Shown: piece after piece, positions 38,093 through 45,481 of the stretch
Position numbering within the stretch: the first letter of the stretch is position 1
Layout of the letters: each line of letters starts with the position of its first letter
NCBI RefSeq assembly: GCF_000442275.2
Contig: NZ_KE557306.1
Location: 1,425,050 to 1,489,049 of the forward strand
Length of the DNA stretch: 64,000 nucleotides
Reading direction: 5' to 3'
Origin: Litoreibacter arenae DSM 19593
GTDB taxonomy: Bacteria > Pseudomonadota > Alphaproteobacteria > Rhodobacterales > Rhodobacteraceae
Made by a program: the position numbers and the translations under genes
The notes under the pieces: model-generated
The model's input: the letters and a program-made list of their open reading frames with translations, nothing else
Told to the model about the DNA's origin: nothing
Databases searched by the model: none

Positions 38093-39339
38093 CCTACGAT
38101 CTCCGCTGTTTCTACAACCGCGTGGAACAATACATTGGCCCCCGCCTCGGCCCATTCGGGGCTGATCTCTTCGGCCTCGTTATGACTGAGACCGTCCACG
38201 CAGGGGCACATCACCATCGCGGTCGGGGCTACACGGTTGATCCAGCAGGCGTCATGTCCCGCGCCGGAAATCAGGTTCATATGAGAATACCCCAGCCGTT
38301 CCGCCGCATTGCGCACGGCAGCTACGCAGCCTTCATCGAAGGTGACAGGGTCGAAACCGCCGACTTTTTCAAGCTCCAGCCCAAGCCCCATATCGTCGCA
38401 AATCTTCCTTGCCCCATCAGCCAGCCGCTTTTCCATGTCTTCGATCACCGACAAGTCCGGCGAGCGGAAATCGACCGTGAACACAACCTTGCCGGGGATC
38501 ACATTGCGCGAGTTGGGAAAGACGTCGATATGCCCCGCCGCGCCAACTGCGTGTGGCGCATGGGACCACGCGATCTCGTCCACCAGTTCCAGCACCTTTG
38601 CCATTCCCAAGCCTGCGTTCTTGCGCATCGGCATCGGAGTAGAGCCGGTATGACTGTCCTTGCCGGTAATCGTCACCTGCGTCCAGCTGAGGCCCTGACC
38701 ATGTGTCACGACGCCGATATCCTTGCCCTCGGCCTCCAGAATGGGTCCCTGCTCGATGTGCAACTCGAAGAAGGCGTGCATCTTGCGCGCGCCGGTTTCT
38801 TCCTCGCCGCGCCACCCGATGCGCTTCAACTCGTCCCCGAAGGACTTACCCTCCGCGTCCTCCCGCTCATATGCCCAGTCCTGCGCGTGGACCCCGGCGA
38901 AGACGCCTGAGGACAGCATGGCAGGCGCATAACGGGTGCCTTCCTCATTGGTAAAGTTGGTCACCACAATCGGATGCTTCGTCTTTATGTTCAGATCATT
39001 CAGGGAGCGGATAATCTCCAGCCCCCCCAGCACGCCCAGCACCCCGTCGTACTTGCCGCCGGTAGGTTGCGTATCGAGATGGGAGCCGACATAGACCGGA
39101 AGCGCGTCGGGATCGGCCCCCTCGCGCCGCGCGAACATATTGCCCATCTGATCCAGTCCCATGGTGCAGCCAGCCGCTTCGCACCAGGACTGAAACAAGG
39201 CACGCCCTTCGCCATCTTCGTCGGTCAGGGTCTGGCGGTTATTGCCGCCCGCAACGCCGGGGCCGATCTTGGCCATTTCCATGAGGCTGTCCCACAGCCG
39301 TGCGCCATCAATCTTAAGGTTTTCGCCAGGTGCTGCCAT
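38089..39339 (-). CDS. N-carbamoyl-beta-alanine amidohydrolase (Zn-dependent, M20 family)
   Basis: 416 aa, M20/M40-type hydrolase of the allantoate amidohydrolase/beta-ureidopropionase group. Metal-site motifs are YVGSHLDTQPTGGKYDGVLGVLGGLE, TNEEGTRYAPAMLSSGVF, FELHIEQGPILE and SGAGHDACWI. Beside dihydropyrimidinase and PreA/T it most likely hydrolyses N-carbamoyl-beta-alanine to beta-alanine, ammonia and CO2, the third step of the pathway. Allantoate amidohydrolase is the alternative, since a PuuE-UraD gene lies 20 kb away. First gene of its operon; the RutR-like box begins 15 bp upstream of its start. Confidence 0.9.
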   Translation of the reverse strand: MAAPGENLKIDGARLWDSLMEMAKIGPGVAGGNNRQTLTDEDGEGRALFQSWCEAAGCTMGLDQMGNMFARREGADPDALPVYVGSHLDTQPTGGKYDGVLGVLGGLEIIRSLNDLNIKTKHPIVVTNFTNEEGTRYAPAMLSSGVFAGVHAQDWAYEREDAEGKSFGDELKRIGWRGEEETGARKMHAFFELHIEQGPILEAEGKDIGVVTHGQGLSWTQVTITGKDSHTGSTPMPMRKNAGLGMAKVLELVDEIAWSHAPHAVGAAGHIDVFPNSRNVIPGKVVFTVDFRSPDLSVIEDMEKRLADGARKICDDMGLGLELEKVGGFDPVTFDEGCVAAVRNAAERLGYSHMNLISGAGHDACWINRVAPTAMVMCPCVDGLSHNEAEEISPEWAEAGANVLFHAVVETAEIVG

Positions 39340-39353
39340 TTCGTCCCCCAGTA

Positions 39354-39371
39354 TTTGACCAGTCGGTCAAA
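39354..39371. promoter_or_regulatory. RutR-like operator
   Basis: TTTGACCAGTCGGTCAAA has perfect 7-bp inverted arms around AGTC. The core TTGACCA-N2-CGGTCAA differs at one position from the E. coli RutR consensus TTGACCANNTGGTCAA. It lies between the divergent amidohydrolase operon and the rutR-like gene. Confidence 0.85.
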
Positions 39372-39463
39372 GGAAGGCTACCAGTGGTCAGGGGTCTGTC
39401 AAGGATTCCCCTTGGGAAATCCGCCAGCTTACGCGGCACATGCGAAAGAAAGAGGCATTTGCG

Positions 39464-40084
39464 ATGCCAGACGGAACCGGCAAGGCGCGCACGCGCATCC
39501 AGCGACGCAACCGTGACCTTATTCTTGAGGCCGCGCTGGATGTATTTTCCACCCACGGATTCCGCGGCGCGACGCTGGATCAGATCGCGAGTGCCGCAGG
39601 CTTGTCGAAGCCTAACCTGCTGTATTATTTCGCCTCGAAAGAGGCCATTCACGCCGACCTCATGTCGGGCCTATTGGATACTTGGCTGGACCCGTTGCGC
39701 GAAATGGATGCCGATGGTGAACCAATCGCTGAAATACTCGCCTATGTGGACCGCAAACTGGAGATGAGCCGGCTTTATCCCCGCGAAAGCCGCCTGTTCG
39801 CCAACGAGATTTTGCAAGGCGCGCCAAGGATGCTCGACAATCTGCAAGGCGAGCTGAAACACTTGGTCGACGACAAAGTGCGCGTGCTGCTACGCTGGAT
39901 GGATGCAGGGCAAATCGCCAAGCTGGACCCGCATCATCTGATATTCTCGGTCTGGGCGCTGACCCAGCACTATGCAGATTTCGACGTGCAGATCCGTGCC
40001 ATTCTGGACGACGCCGACCCGTTCGACGCGGCTCCGAATTTCGTGGAAACTCTTTTCCGCAAGCTCTTGCGACCCGACAGTTAA
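39464..40084 (+). CDS. rutR: RutR-like TetR-family regulator
   Basis: 206 aa from the ATG at 39464 (AGAGG upstream); an ATG at 39440 in frame would add eight residues without a ribosome site. The N-terminal TetR helix-turn-helix is TLDQIASAAGLSKPNLLYYFASKEAI. The C-terminal domain matches the RutR/YcdC type (YPRESRLFANEILQGAP; DPHHLIFSVWALTQHYADF). E. coli RutR binds uracil or thymine and is released from TTGACCANNTGGTCAA. A near-perfect copy of that site precedes this gene, arguing for uracil-induced derepression of the divergent operon. Confidence 0.9.
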   Translation: MPDGTGKARTRIQRRNRDLILEAALDVFSTHGFRGATLDQIASAAGLSKPNLLYYFASKEAIHADLMSGLLDTWLDPLREMDADGEPIAEILAYVDRKLEMSRLYPRESRLFANEILQGAPRMLDNLQGELKHLVDDKVRVLLRWMDAGQIAKLDPHHLIFSVWALTQHYADFDVQIRAILDDADPFDAAPNFVETLFRKLLRPDS

Positions 40085-40134
40085 GGAACTTCCCACAGGG
40101 CGGCGTCGTTGATGTGCGAAAAGGAGATCCCACC

Positions 40135-40806
40135 ATGACGCACAAGCTGACGCTGAAATCCATCGCCCCCGTCACCCACAACACCTATCACCTGACCATG
40201 GATCGCCCCGAGGGCTTTTCGTTCGAACCGGGTCAGGCCACCGAAATCGCCATCGACAAGGACGGTTGGCGAGACGAAGCGCGGCCTTTCACCATGGTGT
40301 CACAGCCCGAAGACGATGAACTGGCTTTTGTGATCAAATCCTACCCTGACCATGACGGCATGACCGAGCAGGTTGCGACGCTGTCAAAGGGTGATGGTCT
40401 ACTGGTAGAGACGCCGTTTGGTGCGATCACCGATCACGGGCCGGGCGTGTTCATAGCAGGCGGCGCCGGGATCACACCGTTCATTTCCATCCTGCGCAAA
40501 CGGGATCGTGACGGCACCTTGGACGGGGCGCATCTGATCTTCTCGAATGCAACGGAGAAAGACATCATTCTGAAGGATGAGTTCGACCGAATGAACGGGT
40601 TGAAGAAGACCTACATCGTGACAAACGACCCCGACAGCCCGCATTCCGGCGACCAGCTGGACGCCTCTACGCTGGACGAGTTGATCGGCTCCAAGGATCA
40701 GGCATTCTATATCTGCGGCCCCGGCCCGATGGTCGATGATGTGCGCGATGCCCTGAAGGAAATCGGCGTCTCCGAGGACAATATCGTCACCGAAGACGGC
40801 TGGTAA
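40135..40806 (+). CDS. Ferredoxin-NADP reductase-fold flavoprotein
   Basis: 223 aa from the ATG at 40135 (AAGGAG upstream). The FAD-binding motif is RPFTMVSQPEDD, and the nucleotide-binding half has GVFIAGGAGITPFISILR and FYICGPGPMVDDVRDAL. No 2Fe-2S or other Cys cluster is present, so it is a stand-alone reductase domain. It lies 50 bp after rutR and ends one base before the stop of the convergent preA. Its partner may be a ferredoxin or flavodoxin supplying PreA/T, but that is inference. Confidence 0.82.
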   Translation: MTHKLTLKSIAPVTHNTYHLTMDRPEGFSFEPGQATEIAIDKDGWRDEARPFTMVSQPEDDELAFVIKSYPDHDGMTEQVATLSKGDGLLVETPFGAITDHGPGVFIAGGAGITPFISILRKRDRDGTLDGAHLIFSNATEKDIILKDEFDRMNGLKKTYIVTNDPDSPHSGDQLDASTLDELIGSKDQAFYICGPGPMVDDVRDALKEIGVSEDNIVTEDGW

Positions 40807-42111
40807 TCACTCTGCGGCGACCGCCCCCGGATTGTTCGGGTGCGTCGTCCAGTTGGCGTATTCCTTCTCGACCACTTTGCCGGTGCGGGGGTCCACCTCG
40901 CCCGGCTTCATAGCCTCCATCGAAATGCAATCCTCCACCGGACAGACATCAACGCACAGGTTGCACGCGACGCACTCGGCGTCGATCACCTCGAACACGC
41001 GGTCCGCTGACATGGAAATCGCCTGATGAGAGGTATCCTCGCACGCCGCATAGCAACGACCGCATTTGATGCAGGCATCTTGGTCGATCTTGGCTTTGGC
41101 CACGTAGTTGAGGTTCAAATACTGCCAGTCGGTCACGTTCGGCACCGCCATCCCGACAAAGTCCTGGATCGAGTTGTGGCCTTTCTCGTCCATCCAGTCG
41201 GACAAGCCTGAGATCATCTCCTGCACCACCTTGAACCCGTAGGTCATCGCCGCTGTGCAGACCTGCACGTTGCCGCATCCCAAAGCCATGAATTCCGCCG
41301 CGTCGCGCCATGTGGTCACGCCGCCGATGCCCGAAATCGGCAGGCCGCGGGTCTCCGGATTACGAGCGATCTCCGACACCATAGACATCGCGATCGGTTT
41401 GACCGCAGGCCCGCAATACCCACCATGAGAGCCTTTGCCGTCGATGCTGGGTTCCGGGCTCATCGTGTCCAGATTCACCGAGGTGATAGAGTTGATCGTG
41501 TTGATCAGCGACACCGCATCCGCCCCGCCGCGCTTTGCGGCCTCGGCGGGTTTGCGCACGTCGGTGATGTTCGGCGTCAGCTTCACGATCACCGGTTTCG
41601 AATAGTACTGCTTGCACCAGCGGGTGACCATTTCGATGTATTCCGGCACTTGACCCACCGCCGCGCCCATGCCGCGCTCCGACATACCGTGCGGGCAGCC
41701 GAAATTCAGCTCGATCCCGTCTGCGCCGGTTTCCTCGACCAGCGGCAGGATGTCTTTCCACGCCTGTTCTTCGCAGGGCACCATAAGCGAGACGATAATC
41801 GCACGATCAGGATAGTCGGCTTTGACGCGCTTGATTTCTTCAAGGTTGGTTTGCAACGGGCGGTCGGTGATGAGCTCGATGTTGTTGAGCCCCAGCAAGC
41901 GCCGGTCCGCCCCATAAATCGCGCCATAGCGAGGGCCGTTGACGTTGACCACGGGCGGTCCTTCGGAGCCGAGCGTCTTCCAGACGACGCCACCCCACCC
42001 CGCCTCGAAGGCGCGGCGCACGTTGTATTCCTTGTCCGTAGGCGGCGCTGAGGCCAGCCAGAATGGATTGGGGCTTTTGATACCCAGAAATTCGGTCGTG
42101 AGATCGGCCAT
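40807..42111 (-). CDS. preA: NAD-dependent dihydropyrimidine dehydrogenase, subunit PreA
   Basis: 434 aa. An FMN-binding dihydroorotate-dehydrogenase-like barrel (FLGIKSPNPFWLASAPPTDKEYNV; ELNFGCPHGMSERGMGAAVGQ; substrate loop LINTINSITSVNLDTM) is followed by a C-terminal domain with two 4Fe-4S motifs (ACIKCGRCYAACED; CVACNLCVDVCPVEDC). It reduces uracil/thymine to the dihydro form with electrons from PreT. It starts 1 bp after the preT stop and abuts the convergent flavoprotein gene with no gap. Confidence 0.94.
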   Translation of the reverse strand: MADLTTEFLGIKSPNPFWLASAPPTDKEYNVRRAFEAGWGGVVWKTLGSEGPPVVNVNGPRYGAIYGADRRLLGLNNIELITDRPLQTNLEEIKRVKADYPDRAIIVSLMVPCEEQAWKDILPLVEETGADGIELNFGCPHGMSERGMGAAVGQVPEYIEMVTRWCKQYYSKPVIVKLTPNITDVRKPAEAAKRGGADAVSLINTINSITSVNLDTMSPEPSIDGKGSHGGYCGPAVKPIAMSMVSEIARNPETRGLPISGIGGVTTWRDAAEFMALGCGNVQVCTAAMTYGFKVVQEMISGLSDWMDEKGHNSIQDFVGMAVPNVTDWQYLNLNYVAKAKIDQDACIKCGRCYAACEDTSHQAISMSADRVFEVIDAECVACNLCVDVCPVEDCISMEAMKPGEVDPRTGKVVEKEYANWTTHPNNPGAVAAE

Positions 42112-42112
42112 G

Positions 42113-43456
42113 TTACTTGCCTCCCGTCAGTGTCGCGTGAATGTCTTCGGCGGCATCCCGCCCTTCGGCCACGGCGGTCACCGTCAGGTCGTCACCACCG
42201 GACGCACAGTCGCCACCTGCCCAGACCTTGGCCTCGGACGTGCGGCCTTTTTCATCAACCGCGATTTTGCGGCCGTCCAGTTTCAGCGCGTCAGGTGCGC
42301 CGTCCAGTGTTTGGCCAATGGCCTTGAAGACCTGATCCGCCTTGAGGCGGAAGGTCTCCCCCGTGCCCGTCAACTCGCCGCCGTCAGAGATGGTGTATTC
42401 AAATTCGACCTCGCTCACCGCGCCGTTGCCATGCACGGCGAGCGGTTGAGCGTTGGCAATGATGCGCACACCTTTCGATGCGGCCAGGTCCTGCTCGAAC
42501 TTTGACGCGCCCATCTGGTCCAGCCCGCGCCGGTAGGCAATTGTCACATTCTGAGCGCCCAACAGCTTTGATTGCACAGCTGCGTCAACGGCCGTCATCC
42601 CGCCACCAATCACCACGATGTCGCGCCCCACGGGCAGCTTGGTCAGGTCGGAGGCTTGTCGCAACTCTGCGATGAACGACACCGCATCTGATACGCCGTC
42701 CTTGTCCTCGCCGGAAGCACGCAATGCGTTCACACCTGCCAGTCCAATTCCAAGAAACACGGCGTCATATTCGTCGCGCAGCTCGCTCAGGCTCAGGCCG
42801 TCACCAAGGCGTTGGTCCAAATGAAGGGTGATGCCCCCTATCCCGAGCAACCAGTCGACCTCCCGCGCAGCGAAGTTGTCGGTCGACTTATACGCAGCGA
42901 TGCCAAACTCGTTCAGCCCGCCCGCTTTGGCCCGCGCGTCAAACAGCACAACGTCATGACCGTGCATCGCCAGACGGTGCGCGCAGGCCAGACCCGCTGG
43001 ACCCGCGCCGACAACGGCGACGCTTTTGCCGGTCGAGCGCGCGCGGGTGAAGGGATGCACCCCCTTCTCCATCAGCGTATCGGTGGCATAGCGTTGCAAA
43101 CGGCCAATTTCCACCGGTTTGCCCTCGGCGGCTTCGCGCACGCAGGCCTCTTCACAAAGAGTCTCGGTCGGGCAGACGCGGGCGCACATGCCACCCAGAA
43201 TGTTCTGGGTGAGGATAGTTTTCGCTGCGGCCTCTGGCGTGCCGGTCTGGATTTGCCTTATAAACAACGGGATATCAATGTCCGTGGGGCACGCCGTGAT
43301 ACAGGGCGCATCATGGCAAAAGTAGCACCTGTCCGCAGCAACCGCAGCTTCGTGCGGCGCATAGGGTTCGTGCAAATCGTCGAAATGTTCCGACAGGGTC
43401 TCGGCACTCAGTCGGCCGGACGTGATGCCGGGGGTCAGGGGCGTGGCTTCGGGCAT
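42113..43456 (-). CDS. preT: NAD-dependent dihydropyrimidine dehydrogenase, subunit PreT
   Basis: 447 aa, GltD-like flavoprotein. The N-terminal Fe-S region (RCYFCHDAPCITACPTDIDIPLFI; GGMCARVCPTETLCEEAC) precedes two Rossmann domains (VAVVGAGPAGLACAHRLAMHGHDVVLFDA and IVVIGGGMTAVDAAVQSKLLG) and the C-terminal VWAGGDCASGG motif. It takes electrons from NADH and passes them to PreA. It is divergent from a D-lyxose isomerase-like gene; two overlapping palindromes lie in the shared upstream region. Confidence 0.94.
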   Translation of the reverse strand: MPEATPLTPGITSGRLSAETLSEHFDDLHEPYAPHEAAVAADRCYFCHDAPCITACPTDIDIPLFIRQIQTGTPEAAAKTILTQNILGGMCARVCPTETLCEEACVREAAEGKPVEIGRLQRYATDTLMEKGVHPFTRARSTGKSVAVVGAGPAGLACAHRLAMHGHDVVLFDARAKAGGLNEFGIAAYKSTDNFAAREVDWLLGIGGITLHLDQRLGDGLSLSELRDEYDAVFLGIGLAGVNALRASGEDKDGVSDAVSFIAELRQASDLTKLPVGRDIVVIGGGMTAVDAAVQSKLLGAQNVTIAYRRGLDQMGASKFEQDLAASKGVRIIANAQPLAVHGNGAVSEVEFEYTISDGGELTGTGETFRLKADQVFKAIGQTLDGAPDALKLDGRKIAVDEKGRTSEAKVWAGGDCASGGDDLTVTAVAEGRDAAEDIHATLTGGK

Positions 43457-43505
43457 GAGGACTCCGGGGCTGCGTCAACTTGTCTTGAAAGAGTGCCACA
43501 ATTTG

Positions 43506-43534
43506 AAATTTTATCAACTGGTAAAATTTTTACC
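43506..43534. promoter_or_regulatory. Two overlapping palindromes upstream of preT
   Basis: AAATTTTA-N8-TAAAATTT (43506-43529) has perfect 8-bp arms. GGTAAAA-T-TTTTACC (43520-43534) has perfect 7-bp arms and overlaps it. They lie 50 bp from the preT start and 154 bp from the lyxose isomerase start. A TGGT...ACC core is typical of GntR-family operators, but no such regulator is encoded in the window. Confidence 0.6.
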
Positions 43535-43687
43535 CCACGGATAGCGGGTTTGGGGTGCGAAATTGGCGGTCTGCGATGCGTCTGCGATCTGTCTGCTTTT
43601 CGTATGGCACGCGCGGGGCGATCATGGGCATTTTCGCAACCTCGCTTTCGGTCTAGACTGCGATTTTCTCCTACAAGGATTTGCCCG

Positions 43688-44368
43688 ATGCGCCGGTCCC
43701 AGATCAATGACGAAATCCTCAAGGGAATGGAGTTCATCCAATCCTTCGGCTTCAAGCTGCCGCCTTTCGCGTTTTGGAGCCCTGACGAGTTCAGAGCCAA
43801 ACGGGCCGACATCCGAGGCATTCTGGACGGAAAACTGGGCTGGGATTTGACCGATTACGGGCAAGGCCAATTCGACACCCTTGGGTTGTTCCTGTTCACC
43901 GTCCGCAACGGATCACTGGACGCCCTCAAGCGCGGCGAGGGGTTCTGCTACGCCGAGAAGATCATGATCTCGCGGCGCGATCAGGTGTCGCCGATGCACC
44001 GGCATATCCTCAAGGCGGAAGACATTATCAACCGGGGCGGCGCCAAGCTGGCCCTGGAAATGTTCACATCCGATGCGCAAGGCAACATCGACGATACCGC
44101 CAACTTCGAGGTGGTGACCGACGGCGTGCGGCAGACGCTGGCGGCCGGTAGCGTGCTGACCCTTGATCCGGGCGAAAGTATCACCTTGCTGCCCGGCAAC
44201 TGGCACGCGTTCTGGGGCGAAGGCGGCGACGTGCTGATCGGTGAGGTCTCGTCGGTCAATGACGACGATCACGACAACATTTTCCGAGAACCGCTGGGCC
44301 GCTTCCCGCAGATCGAGGAAGACGTGGACCCGCTGCATCTACTGGTTGGCGACTATCGCACGCTCTAG
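43688..44368 (+). CDS. D-lyxose isomerase-family cupin
   Basis: 226 aa from the ATG at 43688 (AAGGA at 8 nt). Cupin-type sugar ketol-isomerase, D-lyxose/D-mannose isomerase family. The metal ligands are in SPMHRHILKAEDIINRGGAKLALEMF (two His, one Glu), with a later His in LPGNWHAFWGEGGDVLIGEVSSVNDDDHDNIF. Full family length. It converts D-lyxose to D-xylulose or a related pair. No sugar uptake or kinase gene is adjacent; its divergence from preT with shared palindromes is puzzling and may point to a different natural substrate. Confidence 0.85.
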   Translation: MRRSQINDEILKGMEFIQSFGFKLPPFAFWSPDEFRAKRADIRGILDGKLGWDLTDYGQGQFDTLGLFLFTVRNGSLDALKRGEGFCYAEKIMISRRDQVSPMHRHILKAEDIINRGGAKLALEMFTSDAQGNIDDTANFEVVTDGVRQTLAAGSVLTLDPGESITLLPGNWHAFWGEGGDVLIGEVSSVNDDDHDNIFREPLGRFPQIEEDVDPLHLLVGDYRTL

Positions 44369-44379
44369 TCGGATCGGCG

Positions 44380-44405
44380 GGAACCAAAAGTGCTCACATG
44401 GAGTT
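44380..44405 (+). promoter_or_regulatory. Candidate EcfG promoter upstream of AI-2E permease gene
   Basis: GGAAC (44380-44384), an 18-bp spacer and GTT (44403-44405) match the EcfG general-stress promoter pattern, about 20 bp before the ATG at 44426. The pattern is short, so chance is a real alternative. Confidence 0.4.
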
Positions 44406-44425
44406 GATCGCTGAGGGGAACACAC

Positions 44426-45481
44426 ATGGAAACAAGAGACATCACCCGCGTCTGCCTGATGCTGATCACAACCGTGTTCATCTTCGCGGTTCTGAAATAC
44501 GCTCAAAACGTGTTTGCGCCGATGATGTTGGCGCTGGTCTTCGGTATCGTCCTGTCCCCTTTGTCCGACCTATGGGACAAATTCGGCGTTCCGCCAGCGC
44601 TTGCCGCTTTCGCCACTTTGGCCGTCGGACTCTCTATCTTGGTCACGATGGCCTTTTTGCTGGAGCCTTACGTGAGCTCCGCGGTGGAGCAGGGTCCGAT
44701 CATCTGGTACGAGTTGCGTGACATGCTGCGCGAGATGCAAGCGATGCTGCGCGGCTTGGACGAGATCAGCGAAAGCGTCGCCGAAGCCATCGGCCCCGAG
44801 AAAGCTGACGCCGACAAAGAAGGCGTTGCCGTCCCGACGGTCGCCGACGCGTTGTATTATGCGCCACAATACGCGGCCCAGCTGATGGTTTTCGTCGGCA
44901 CGCTATATTTCTTCCTTCTTTCCCGCACGGACATCTACAAGTGGGTCAGCAGGTCGTCGTCCCGTCTGGACGCCACGCATCTGATCCACGCGGAAAAGAA
45001 AGTGTCGCGCTACTTTCTGACGATTTCGATGATCAACTCCGGCTTCGGCGTGCTGGTGGCTATCGTGATGACCCTGCTGGAAATGCCGTCACCCATCCTG
45101 TGGGGGCTTGCAGCGTTTCTGTTGAATTACATCCTGTATCTGGGCCCAGCGCTGCTGGCGGTCATTCTGGCGCTTACCGGTATCGTGAGTTTCGACGGTG
45201 CCTACAGCTTCGTTCCGGCCGTGCTTTATCTGGCCATGAACGCGACCGAAGGGCAGTTCGTCACCCCTGCCCTTGTGGGGAAAAGCCTGTCAGTAAGCCC
45301 GTTGCTGGTCTTCCTGTCGCTGGTGATATGGCTTTGGCTCTGGGGGCCGATGGGCGGGTTTATCGCCATTCCCCTGCTTATCTGGTGCCTGGTCGTCGCC
45401 AAGGTGGTGTTCGCTCAGAACATCTCTTCGGGGACGCCGGGCAAATTGCGACCGCGCTTCGTGGAAGGGGAAATGTCGTAG
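44426..45481 (+). CDS. AI-2E-family (PerM) permease
   Basis: 351 aa, eight-helix membrane protein of the AI-2E/UPF0118 family. An N-terminal helix pair (FAPMMLALVFGIVLSPLSDLWDK) is followed by a soluble amphipathic stretch (residues about 80-140) and the family's C-terminal blocks INSGFGVLVAIVMTLLEMPSPILWGL and GPMGGFIAIPLLIW. Members are linked variously to autoinducer, Na+/H+ or small-molecule export; no substrate is assignable. The last 67 bp overlap the convergent phospholipase D gene. Confidence 0.87.
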   Translation: METRDITRVCLMLITTVFIFAVLKYAQNVFAPMMLALVFGIVLSPLSDLWDKFGVPPALAAFATLAVGLSILVTMAFLLEPYVSSAVEQGPIIWYELRDMLREMQAMLRGLDEISESVAEAIGPEKADADKEGVAVPTVADALYYAPQYAAQLMVFVGTLYFFLLSRTDIYKWVSRSSSRLDATHLIHAEKKVSRYFLTISMINSGFGVLVAIVMTLLEMPSPILWGLAAFLLNYILYLGPALLAVILALTGIVSFDGAYSFVPAVLYLAMNATEGQFVTPALVGKSLSVSPLLVFLSLVIWLWLWGPMGGFIAIPLLIWCLVVAKVVFAQNISSGTPGKLRPRFVEGEMS

